Part shown: positions 15,582-22,032 of the stretch, piece after piece
How positions within the stretch are numbered: the first letter of the stretch is position 1
Layout of the letters: every line of letters starts with the position of its first letter
Source: Alkalicoccobacillus gibsonii
GTDB lineage: Bacteria > Bacillota > Bacilli > Bacillales > Bacillaceae_D
Assembly: GCF_016798245.1 (NCBI RefSeq)
Contig: NZ_JAEUZA010000001.1
Location: 480,221 to 544,220, forward strand
DNA length: 64,000 nucleotides
Direction: 5' to 3'
Position numbers and translations under genes: made by a program
The notes under the pieces: model-generated
Seen by the model: the letters and a program-made list of their open reading frames with translations, nothing else
The model's database searches: none
What the model was told of the DNA's origin: nothing

Positions 15582-15743
15582 GTGAACAACCCTACGGCGT
15601 TTGCTACGAGGATGGAGAAAAAGGATGGATCATTCAAGCGGAGTTTAAGAAAGGTTCTGCCCTCTGATGTAATGGAGAGAGTCGTATATAAGCAGGATGA
15701 TATTGATATCCGCATCATTCATAGAAAAATAACATTGTTCTAA
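15582..15743 (+). CDS. Possible 53-residue protein of unknown function
   Basis: GTG 15582 opens a 53-codon frame to TAA 15741-15743. TAGGAGA lies 12 nt upstream, slightly too far. The product is basic and soluble (KKDGSFKRSLRKVLPSDV, then YKQDDIDIRIIHRK) and I recognise no family. It precedes the ppiB remnant, so it may itself be a relic. Low confidence. Confidence 0.25.
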   Translation: MNNPTAFATRMEKKDGSFKRSLRKVLPSDVMERVVYKQDDIDIRIIHRKITLF

Positions 15744-15753
15744 AGGTACATTT

Positions 15754-15905
15754 GGAACCGGTATGCGGCTCTGATAACATAATCAATTGTGAAACAGAAG
15801 GCAACCCACACAAGCACGTAAAGAGCTCTATCTATGCAGGAGGTAGCCAATTCTTTGTTGTTCAAAAAGCAAAACCACACCTTGACATAGATTGTCTATA
15901 CTTGG
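15754..15905 (+). pseudogene. Degraded partial duplicate of ppiB
   Basis: The stretch from GGAACCGGTATG (15754) through GTGAAACAGAAGGCAACC and AGCCAATTCTTTGTTGTTC to CACACCTTGAC (about 15894) follows the functional ppiB sequence at about 14962-15120. It has internal deletions (the AHAGKDTG codons are missing), substitutions and frame breaks. Homology before 15754 and after about 15905 is not clear. It looks like a tandem duplication that has decayed in place, or a gene-conversion relic. Confidence 0.75.
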
Positions 15906-15981
15906 TAAGCGCTGTGTCTCTTTAATGAATGTATGCACATCTAGAAATAAGCAGATACTATCTCTAAACAGAGGTGATTAA

Positions 15982-16167
15982 ATGAAAGAGCAAAAGTGTG
16001 CTGTGTTTATGAACAATGGAATGTCGTATGTGGTAAGTGGGACAAGGGACGAGTTCTCTAAAAAGATCGCTAAAAAAGCAATGTCGCAAAATGATGAGCT
16101 GTACCATGGTGAATACTTCACCTTTAAAATGAGCCAAGTAGCATCTATAGAGGATATAAATGAATAA
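15982..16167 (+). CDS. Hypothetical small protein, 61 residues
   Basis: ATG 15982 lies 6-7 nt after AGAGGTGAT. The product is soluble, begins MKEQKCAVFMNNGMSYVVSG and is rich in Lys, Glu and Met. No signal peptide, membrane segment or known motif is visible. The compact VFMNNGMSYVVSGTRDEF followed by FTFKMSQVASIEDI could be a small beta-rich domain. A longer antisense frame (15964-16242) has no ribosome site and seems to be a shadow. Function is unknown. Confidence 0.55.
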   Translation: MKEQKCAVFMNNGMSYVVSGTRDEFSKKIAKKAMSQNDELYHGEYFTFKMSQVASIEDINE

Positions 16168-16223
16168 GGTAACCAAGAGGGACCGCTGTAAGTAAGAAGA
16201 GGAGGTCGTAATCCAAGGAACGT

Positions 16224-16592
16224 TCAAACCAGCTCCACCCACCGCAAGCAGTCCACCGCTATGTAAGTCACATCACCATTCTCAAGCTCCAGCTTTACTT
16301 GTTTCTGATCCATACTGACCTGAGCAATAATGCCAGTTGATTTATGATATGCCCATTGATGCCAATACGTAATGGAGACGCTCTTCGTATAGTGTAAGGA
16401 ATCCATGACAACCTGCCCAATTCGCTCAAGCTCATCAGGATCAAGCTCATGCTTCTCGATGCGGTAGTCTTTCTCATTTGAATGTCGAATCTGCTCTTTA
16501 TGTTCAGGAAGCATCATTCGACTGCCCTCCCACGTCAAATTTCCTCGACGCAAAAATGTCTTATATTCCTCTAATTCTTCGAAAGATGGCAT
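16224..16592 (-). CDS. YolD-like family protein
   Basis: This 122-residue protein begins at ATG 16592 with GGGAG 8 nt upstream. An in-frame GTG at 16607 overlaps that site. RMMLPEHKEQIRH near residue 25 is the YolD signature, and the C-terminal half (GIIAQVSMDQKQVKLELENG and IAVDCLRWVEL) forms the expected beta-rich domain. YolD proteins often accompany UvrX/DinB-type Y-family polymerases in SOS operons. No polymerase gene is next to this one. A LexA-like box sits within its promoter (16625-16654). Confidence 0.82.
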   Translation of the reverse strand: MPSFEELEEYKTFLRRGNLTWEGSRMMLPEHKEQIRHSNEKDYRIEKHELDPDELERIGQVVMDSLHYTKSVSITYWHQWAYHKSTGIIAQVSMDQKQVKLELENGDVTYIAVDCLRWVELV

Positions 16593-16624
16593 AACACACA
16601 CTCCCACATTGGTTCGCTGCTCTT

Positions 16625-16654
16625 ATTATATGCGAATGTATGTTCGATATTCAA
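16625..16654 (-). promoter_or_regulatory. SigA promoter with embedded LexA-like box
   Basis: Read on the minus strand, TTGAAT (16654-16649), 18 nt and TATAAT (16630-16625) form a near-consensus promoter 32 nt from the yolD start. The spacer contains CGAACATACATTCG (16646-16633), which differs from the DinR/LexA consensus CGAACRNRYGTTYG at one position. The location fits repression by LexA. Confidence 0.65.
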
Positions 16655-16908
16655 TAAAAAAGAAAATCCAATTTCAACCTATGCATTTCATTTATTTTCC
16701 TTAGAAGTATTTACCTTTTTAGGTTCTTTCGTTTATACTAGAGAAGAATCTAGTATAGAGACTGTTATAAACCCATTGATAAGTAAAAAGTCATTTATTA
16801 ATCGTACGTTGTTTATTATAAGGAGGGTATTTTTTGTTGCTTTTTTATTGATTCATCCACTGCCTATACGTCTAATAATTTATTAAAAATGACGAGGAGT
16901 GTTGATGA
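16655..16908 (+). other. Intergenic region with a perfect inverted repeat
   Basis: The gap before the acetyltransferase gene holds TATACTAGA (16734-16742) and TCTAGTATA (16749-16757), a perfect 9-6-9 inverted repeat. TATACT could be a -10 box with TTTACC (16710-16715) 18 nt upstream. AAGGAGGG near 16820 is a ribosome-site-like sequence but is followed only by a five-codon frame. I see no gene here. Confidence 0.4.
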
Positions 16909-17325
16909 ATGATTCAATTTATTTATGAGACAACTGGAATTACACCTAGCATGGTCGAAGGTTTTTTTGTGGATTGGCCAAGTCATCCAGATCCGGCTGC
17001 GCACATTCAGCTTCTGCAGCAAAGCAGCCATATTGTTTTGGCGATCGACGAGGATGCGAATCGAGTAGTGGGCTTTATTACAGCGATTAGTGATGGGGTT
17101 CTATCTGCTTATATTCCGCTGCTAGAGGTACTTCCTGCTTATAAAAACAGAGGGATTGGAAATGAGTTAGTTGAGCGGATGAAAAAACAGCTCAGCCATC
17201 TATACATGGTTGATCTCGGCTGTGATGATGACCTAGTTCCTTATTATAAAAAGCATGGTATGTTCCAAACGAATGCAATGGTTTTACGTAATTACGAAGC
17301 CCAAGCAGGAAACATTACATCATAA
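16909..17325 (+). CDS. GNAT family N-acetyltransferase
   Basis: This 138-residue cytoplasmic enzyme starts at ATG 16909 behind GAGGAGTG. The acetyl-CoA-binding motif A is VLPAYKNRGIGNELVERM (about residues 75-92, matching the Q/RxxGxG/A pattern), and the end YYKKHGMFQTNAMVLRNY is the usual C-terminal motif. The central YIPLLEV strand precedes motif A as in the family. The acceptor substrate is unknown. The gene appears monocistronic. Confidence 0.85.
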   Translation: MIQFIYETTGITPSMVEGFFVDWPSHPDPAAHIQLLQQSSHIVLAIDEDANRVVGFITAISDGVLSAYIPLLEVLPAYKNRGIGNELVERMKKQLSHLYMVDLGCDDDLVPYYKKHGMFQTNAMVLRNYEAQAGNITS

Positions 17326-17332
17326 GAAAAAT

Positions 17333-17366
17333 GGAAGAGCGCTCAAGTCTACTTGCGCGCTCTTCC
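17333..17366. repeat. Inverted repeat downstream of the acetyltransferase gene
   Basis: GGAAGAGCGC (17333-17342) and GCGCTCTTCC (17357-17366) are exact reverse complements. On the plus strand no T run follows. On the minus strand the stem is followed by CATTTTTC, so it could terminate transcription coming from the 17955-17640 gene pair. Confidence 0.45.
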
Positions 17367-17396
17367 GCATTGACGATTATATGGAGGGTTTACTAA

Positions 17397-17645
17397 TTGA
17401 AGAAACTTGCACGCTGGTGGCCGTTTTTCGCGATCATTAGTCTAATTGTATTAGTTATCGATACCATCCAAACGGTTCCATATCTAGAAGGTGTATGGTA
17501 CGTTCTCGTTGCTGTAACATATGGACTGATATTTTTACAAAAAAACGTTTCAAAACAGGACACCGCTCATTGGCGAAATGTTCTAGGGATCTTTTTAATC
17601 CTTTTGCTATTGCTTGTTGGGGTCGTGTATCATTCTTACCTATGA
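17397..17645 (+). CDS. Small three-helix membrane protein, unknown function
   Basis: TTG 17397 follows GGAGGG (17383-17388) at 8 nt. The 82-residue product has three hydrophobic segments (about residues 9-25, 32-48 and 60-78) joined by short polar loops, one containing SKQDTAHWRN. I do not recognise a named family. It resembles the small integral membrane proteins common in Bacillus. Its 3' end overlaps by six bases the convergent 56-residue gene at 17640-17810. Confidence 0.6.
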   Translation: MKKLARWWPFFAIISLIVLVIDTIQTVPYLEGVWYVLVAVTYGLIFLQKNVSKQDTAHWRNVLGIFLILLLLLVGVVYHSYL

Positions 17646-17810
17646 CTCCAGAGACGCTTTACTCTTTTTATGAGCTGAAATGCCTAAGATAAGATAAAAG
17701 GTGGCTAAAATGAACGAAGAAGTATAAAAAATAGGACTAGTATCCGAGGTGACTCTTAATACGCCAGTAACTAAAAATAAAATGAATGCAATGAAGTAGA
17801 GAAACTTCAA
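17640..17810 (-). CDS. Small two-helix membrane protein, 56 residues
   Basis: On the minus strand AAGGAGG lies 7-8 nt before TTG 17810, and a 56-codon frame ends at TAG. The product begins MKFLYFIAFILFLVTGVLR, has a second hydrophobic segment (FILATFYLILGISA) and a basic tail HKKSKAS. It begins 13 nt after the stop of the 43-residue gene at 17824-17955, so the two probably form an operon. Function is unknown. Too short for most gene finders. Confidence 0.6.
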   Translation of the reverse strand: MKFLYFIAFILFLVTGVLRVTSDTSPIFYTSSFILATFYLILGISAHKKSKASLES

Positions 17811-17823
17811 AAGGTATTCCTCC

Positions 17824-17955
17824 TTACAATTTTGTATATTTTCTCAACGCTCTAATCCCCAAAAATCCACCATAAATGAGGGCGAACAGAAAAACAAAAG
17901 CGAGAAGCTGGAAAAAGATTGAGCCATACGGGATATCAATTGTTGTATATTCCAT
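17824..17955 (-). CDS. Small single-helix membrane protein, 43 residues
   Basis: GGAGG stands 6 nt before ATG 17955. The product starts MEYTTIDIPYGSIFFQLL, continues as a long hydrophobic helix and ends GIRALRKYTKL. The ALRK tail recurs in the 36-residue protein at 15375-15485. It is the first gene of a likely two-gene unit with the 56-residue membrane protein downstream. Function is unknown. Confidence 0.65.
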   Translation of the reverse strand: MEYTTIDIPYGSIFFQLLAFVFLFALIYGGFLGIRALRKYTKL

Positions 17956-18086
17956 CTTAGACCTCCATATCAAACTAACTATTTTAGTAAGATTATACCA
18001 TATGTTCTAAGTGGGAAGTTTTACCTTATTATTTTTAATGAAAATTAAAACAAGCCCTTTATTAAAAAGGGCCTGCGATGTCTCAC

Positions 18087-18296
18087 TTACGATTCGTCTT
18101 TCATTTCATTACGTAAGCTTTCAATGCTTGTTTCTCTGCGTTTGTTTTTGTTCATGATATCTTCTCTATCATGCTCATCTAATTGGTGATCATGGGCTGC
18201 CATATAGTCCTCTGTATCATGAATTTTTTGTTCCGTATTGCTAATGATTTCACTTATTCGCTTTGCATTGTCTGCACGATTATCTGGATTTGCCAT
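18087..18296 (-). CDS. tlp: Small acid-soluble spore protein Tlp
   Basis: This 69-residue, highly charged protein lacks cysteine and hydrophobic segments. NPDNRADNAKRISEIISNT near the start and NKNKRRETSIESLRNEM near the end match the Tlp family of minor spore proteins as recalled from B. subtilis (NPDDRSDNVEKL, KNARREQSIEAFRNE). Tlp is made in the forespore and degraded on germination. AAAAAGGAGG lies 9 nt before ATG 18296, and a SigG promoter is visible at 18322-18351. Confidence 0.88.
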   Translation of the reverse strand: MANPDNRADNAKRISEIISNTEQKIHDTEDYMAAHDHQLDEHDREDIMNKNKRRETSIESLRNEMKDES

Positions 18297-18321
18297 GTGT
18301 TATGCCTCCTTTTTGAGTGTT

Positions 18322-18351
18322 TAGTATGCCTCAAACAAATTAAAAGTATGA
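18322..18351 (-). promoter_or_regulatory. SigG promoter of tlp
   Basis: On the minus strand TCATA (18351-18347), exactly 18 nt and CATACTA (18328-18322) match the SigG pattern GHATR-N18-CATNHTA with one mismatch at the first base. The -10 box is identical to that of spoVA. Confidence 0.7.
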
Positions 18352-18446
18352 GGATGTATGTTAGGAATTCTGACAAACCCAAACATTCGTAGCAGGCTTT
18401 CCGATAAGGTAATCGATATAGATAAAAGGATATGGGGAGGCTTTTT

Positions 18447-19616
18447 ATGAGTACAACAAATGCGTATGTTAATCCATCTATTTGTGTTCAACCTACTTCA
18501 ACGGGTCCATTAGATTCGTTAAAATTTGCGGTAAAGGATGTATTTGATATTCGAGGTGTGACATCTAGTGCTGGAAATCCTGATTGGCTCCGCACACATA
18601 AGCCGTCTACAAGTCATGCGCCTTCTATTGAACGGCTTTTGCAAGCAGGTGCCACACTTGCAGGCACAACGCATACAGATGAACTGATGTATAGCTTAAA
18701 CGGGGAAAATGCTCACTATGGTACGCCATTAAATCCTAAGAAACCAGGTCATATTCCCGGGGGTTCATCAAGTGGTTCGGCATCTGCTGCAGCTGCTGGG
18801 GATGTTCATTTTGCCGTTGGTACGGACACAGGGGGTTCGGTTCGAATTCCGGCAGCTTACTGCGGGTTATATGGGTTTAGACCAACGCATGACGCTGTAT
18901 CAATTGATGGAGTCATTCCGCTTGCGAAAAGCTTTGATACAGTCGGCTGGATGGCTCAAGAGATTCAAACGATGGTTCAAGTCGGAGAAGTCCTGCTGCA
19001 AGCGAATGATGGAGCTACAGAACCCTTCACGTCGATTCTGATTCCTAACGAAGCATGGGCTTTAATTGAAGAAGAAAGTATAGAAGCTTTGCAAGGGGCG
19101 CTCGAGACTTTAAAAAGGAATATAGGACGCTCCGAAACGCTTTCTATTACAAAAGATGGGCTAAATGAGTGGAGGGAGACGTTTAGAATTGCTCAAGCCT
19201 TTGAAGCATGGCAAGCGCATGGAGAATGGATTACAAATACGAACCCAGCATTTGGTCCTGGGATCGCTGAGCGATTTAACGTGGCAGCATCCATCTCAGA
19301 AGAACACTATCAAAAAGCGCTACAAGAACAAGCAATCATTATAGAACACATGGCTACAATCTTGCCAGCCCATACATTGATGGTCATCCCGACTGTGCCT
19401 GGCTCTGCCCATTTAGTAAATCTGGCAGAAGAACAGATTGAACAACGACGCACACGTACGCTTCAACTTAGTTGTATTGCTGGTTTAGCTGGTCTACCTC
19501 AGCTTACAATTCCTATTGATTCTGAAAATGGACCGATTGGATTGTCACTCATTGCAGGGGTCAATCAAGATTTGAAGCTACTTTCGTTCGGTCAAAAGTT
19601 CTTCCAAACATATTAA
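18447..19616 (+). CDS. Amidase signature family hydrolase
   Basis: This 389-residue cytoplasmic amidohydrolase starts at ATG 18447 with GGGGAGG at 18434-18440. The Ser-cisSer-Lys triad is visible: Lys30 in FAVKDVFD, cis-Ser in GGSSSGSAS (about 107) and nucleophile Ser131 in GTDTGGSVRIPA. It is shorter than GatA (about 485), and no gatC or gatB is adjacent, so a stand-alone aliphatic or aryl amidase is more likely than the tRNA amidotransferase subunit. The substrate is unknown. It appears to be transcribed alone. Confidence 0.88.
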   Translation: MSTTNAYVNPSICVQPTSTGPLDSLKFAVKDVFDIRGVTSSAGNPDWLRTHKPSTSHAPSIERLLQAGATLAGTTHTDELMYSLNGENAHYGTPLNPKKPGHIPGGSSSGSASAAAAGDVHFAVGTDTGGSVRIPAAYCGLYGFRPTHDAVSIDGVIPLAKSFDTVGWMAQEIQTMVQVGEVLLQANDGATEPFTSILIPNEAWALIEEESIEALQGALETLKRNIGRSETLSITKDGLNEWRETFRIAQAFEAWQAHGEWITNTNPAFGPGIAERFNVAASISEEHYQKALQEQAIIIEHMATILPAHTLMVIPTVPGSAHLVNLAEEQIEQRRTRTLQLSCIAGLAGLPQLTIPIDSENGPIGLSLIAGVNQDLKLLSFGQKFFQTY

Positions 19617-19686
19617 AGCCAGCCGATATAGAAGCCGTCTCCTTTCTCCTTTTTTCGCATGTACTGTTAAAAAGGAGGGTTTCCAA

Positions 19687-19968
19687 GTGGAGATTATTCT
19701 TATGCTGGCTACGATTATTAGTCCGATTGTGTTAGCTTTGATTGAATTGATCAAACGAACGGTTCAAATTCCAAAACGATTTATTCCGTTACTTGCAGTG
19801 GCAATTGGATTACTTGTTGGAGCATTGTCTTATCCCTTCTCGGATCTTGCACTTTCAATGAGATTATGGGCAGGAACACTTGCAGGCTTGTCAGCCACAG
19901 GGTTATTTGAGATAAGTAAAAGTCGTGAAGGCTTGTCACTCACAAAAAAAGATGAAAACAACGAGTAA
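19687..19968 (+). CDS. Holin-like protein (phage A118 Hol118 type)
   Basis: GTG 19687 follows AAAAAGGAGGG. The 93-residue protein has two or three hydrophobic segments separated by IPKRFIPLLAVAIGLLVGAL and RLWAGTLAGLSATGLFE, and a charged C-terminus (SREGLSLTKKDENNE). This pattern matches phage A118-type holins, which form membrane lesions that release endolysin. No endolysin or other phage gene is nearby, so it may be a domesticated holin or a prophage remnant. A small hairpin (19977-19994) follows. Confidence 0.75.
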   Translation: MEIILMLATIISPIVLALIELIKRTVQIPKRFIPLLAVAIGLLVGALSYPFSDLALSMRLWAGTLAGLSATGLFEISKSREGLSLTKKDENNE

Positions 19969-19976
19969 GCAGCGAG

Positions 19977-19999
19977 ACGGGAGACTTCTCCCGTTGTTT
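19977..19999 (+). terminator. Weak hairpin after the holin-like gene
   Basis: ACGGGAG and CTCCCGT form a perfect 7-bp stem with loop ACTT. The following sequence is only moderately T-rich, so termination would be partial. Confidence 0.35.
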
Positions 20000-20020
20000 A
20001 CTCTTAGTAAAGGAGTAAAG

Positions 20021-20740
20021 ATGATACCTCTTGTATATGATCAATTAAATCAAAGTACGTATGATACGCAATTTTTTTGTACTCTTTTAAAGAAAGCGAA
20101 TGCAAAAGTTGTAGCAGACTTAGGCTGTGGAACAGGACAACTCACAGAACAGTTTGTGAAAGAAGGATATCAGATAACGGCAATTGACCCAAATCAGGAA
20201 GCGCTTGAACGAGCGAGAAAAAAAGAGATTCAAGGTAGTGTGGAATGGATTCTCGGTGACAGTTCAGACCTCAAACACCATACTTACGACGTAGTAATCA
20301 TGACGTCAAATGTAGCACAAGTGTTTTTAACGAGTGATAGTTGGAAGCAAATGCTTTTAGATGTCTATAGATCACTGAAACCAGGAGGACACTTGATATT
20401 TGATGTTCGGAATCCGCTTGCAAAAGTGTGGGAGGAATGGGAACAGGATTTGAGTCCGGACTATGCAAAACATCCACAATCAGGTGACGACCTTGAAATT
20501 CTTACGGAATATGAAGGTTTTACTGAAGATGTTTTTACATTTTATGAATCGGTGAAGCATGTTCCTTCTGGGGAAATTTTGCAAAGAGAACGATTGCAAT
20601 TACGATTTCAACCAAAAGAAGAGATAGACCTCTCCTTAAATCAAGTGGGGTTTGACGAAGTACATACGTTTGGTGATTGGCAGCTTTCTCCAGCTACATC
20701 TCAATCAAAAACGTTGATCTATATGTACGTAAAAAAATAA
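20021..20740 (+). CDS. Class I SAM-dependent methyltransferase
   Basis: ATG 20021 follows AAAGGAG (20009-20015) and gives a 239-residue protein. An upstream in-frame ATG (19925) lies within the holin gene and is rejected. The SAM-binding motif I is VADLGCGTGQLTEQF (about residues 34-48), followed by ITAIDPN (motif II) and a post-motif ..SLKPGGHLIFDVRNP. It resembles the YodH/UbiE-like methyltransferases of Bacilli. The acceptor molecule is unknown. A terminator follows. Confidence 0.85.
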   Translation: MIPLVYDQLNQSTYDTQFFCTLLKKANAKVVADLGCGTGQLTEQFVKEGYQITAIDPNQEALERARKKEIQGSVEWILGDSSDLKHHTYDVVIMTSNVAQVFLTSDSWKQMLLDVYRSLKPGGHLIFDVRNPLAKVWEEWEQDLSPDYAKHPQSGDDLEILTEYEGFTEDVFTFYESVKHVPSGEILQRERLQLRFQPKEEIDLSLNQVGFDEVHTFGDWQLSPATSQSKTLIYMYVKK

Positions 20741-20748
20741 TTAGACGT

Positions 20749-20786
20749 AAGAAGCGATGTTATCAAATATAATCGCTTCTTTTTTA
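20749..20786 (+). terminator. Intrinsic terminator after the methyltransferase gene
   Basis: AAGAAGCGAT and ATCGCTTCTT form a 10-bp stem followed by six T residues. Confidence 0.8.
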
Positions 20787-20831
20787 TATTGAGATGATCA
20801 AAAACCTATGGTAAAGTATGGTTAGAACGTA

Positions 20832-20846
20832 ATGAAAGCGCTTTAT
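20832..20846 (+). promoter_or_regulatory. Catabolite-responsive element (cre) before the methylcitrate genes
   Basis: ATGAAAGCGCTTTAT fits the CcpA operator consensus WTGNAANCGNWNNCW at all but one position. It lies 53 nt before the methylcitrate synthase start. A weak SigA-like pair (TTGAGA 20789-20794, TAAAGT 20812-20817) just upstream would place the cre near the transcription start, where CcpA represses. Confidence 0.6.
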
Positions 20847-20898
20847 TTAATTGGATACGCACTAAAATCTGAGTTTTGACAACGTGAGGAGGAACCTT

Positions 20899-22014
20899 AT
20901 GCCGGCCGAACCATTGTCTAAAGCAGGACTGCAGGACGTAATTGCGCTTGATACCGCTATATCATATCTAGATACTGATCGAGAACAAATCTTAATTAAA
21001 GGCTTTGATTTAATTGAATTAACACAACACATTGGGTACGTTGAGATGATTCATTTACTTTTTGAACATCAGCTACCAAATACTGAACAAGTGAAGTCTT
21101 TAGAACAAAGGCTGAAGGACCAATGCGATATTCCAACATCACTTTGGACGATCCTCCAAGAGCTACCTCAAGAGACCCATCCTATGGATGCTCAACGTAC
21201 AGCGCTTTCCGTATTAGCTGGATTCGATCAATCGCTCCATGATTGCTCTGTTCAAGCGAACACGCACAGAGCGTATCGACTACTCGCCACACTTCCTGTG
21301 ATTACTGCAAATTCCTATCACTTATTAAATGGCAAGCCAACAATTGTAACTGATTCAAGCTTATCGTATAGCGCAAACTTTTTATACTTACTCACTGGTC
21401 GCGTCCCTTCAAAGCTTGAGGAACGTATTTTTGATTTGTCTTTATTGCTTTACTCTGAACATGAGCTTCCAAACTCGACTTTTACTGCAAGAGTCATTGC
21501 CTCAACGTTATCTGATATGTATGGCGCATTAACGGGTGCTGTTGCTTCTTTAAAAGGCCCTCTGCACGGGGGAGCGAATGAAGAGGTGATGAAGCTGCTA
21601 CTTAAGGTGAACTCACCAGAGGCGTTTGAAGAATTACTTCAAGAAAAGCTGCACCAAAAAGAAAAGATTATGGGGTTTGGACATCGAGTTTATGCAAAGA
21701 AAATGGACCCACGTGCGTTGATTATGAAGCGTGCACTGATCGACTTAAGTGATCAACGAGGGGATGATCAATTCTTACGGATGTGTGAGGCAGGAGAGAA
21801 TCTAATGGAACGAGAAAAAGGATTATACCCGAATCTGGATTATTATGCTGCTCCTGTTTATTACATGTTAGGTATTCCTATAGACTTATTCACACCGATT
21901 TTCTTCTGTTCAAGAACGGTTGGCCTATGTGCTCATATCATTGAGCAGCATCAAAACAATCGTCTGTTTAGGCCACGTGTACAGTATAAAGGCACACCGT
22001 ATCAATTTATTTAA
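20899..22014 (+). CDS. mmgD: 2-methylcitrate synthase / citrate synthase II
   Basis: This enzyme condenses propionyl-CoA (or acetyl-CoA) with oxaloacetate at the entry to the methylcitrate cycle. ATG 20899 lies 6 nt after GAGGAGG. The 371-residue citrate synthase fold shows the catalytic histidines in GPLHGGANE (His223) and GFGHRVY (His262), and the end RPRVQYKG is typical of the family. Grouping with prpD and prpB favours methylcitrate over citrate synthesis. The B. subtilis counterpart is mmgD. A cre site upstream suggests CcpA repression. Confidence 0.9.
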   Translation: MPAEPLSKAGLQDVIALDTAISYLDTDREQILIKGFDLIELTQHIGYVEMIHLLFEHQLPNTEQVKSLEQRLKDQCDIPTSLWTILQELPQETHPMDAQRTALSVLAGFDQSLHDCSVQANTHRAYRLLATLPVITANSYHLLNGKPTIVTDSSLSYSANFLYLLTGRVPSKLEERIFDLSLLLYSEHELPNSTFTARVIASTLSDMYGALTGAVASLKGPLHGGANEEVMKLLLKVNSPEAFEELLQEKLHQKEKIMGFGHRVYAKKMDPRALIMKRALIDLSDQRGDDQFLRMCEAGENLMEREKGLYPNLDYYAAPVYYMLGIPIDLFTPIFFCSRTVGLCAHIIEQHQNNRLFRPRVQYKGTPYQFI

Positions 22015-22032
22015 TGACTAGGAGGCTCTTGC

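Noticed and set aside
15595-15672. Frame reading PYGVCYEDGEKGW as a pseudogene of a known protein
   Set aside because: I could not match it to any family, and an overlapping frame from GTG 15582 is longer, so no pseudogene claim is made.
15964-16242. Minus-strand frame of 92 codons opposite the 61-residue gene
   Set aside because: It has no ribosome site and an unlikely composition, and it overlaps both the plus-strand small gene and the end of yolD.
17333-17366. Plus-strand terminator for the acetyltransferase gene
   Set aside because: The stem is strong but no T run follows on the plus strand. It is listed only as an inverted repeat.
18183-18392. Plus-strand frame opposite tlp
   Set aside because: It is a cysteine-rich, low-complexity product with no ribosome site. 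The minus-strand Tlp match and SigG promoter explain the region.
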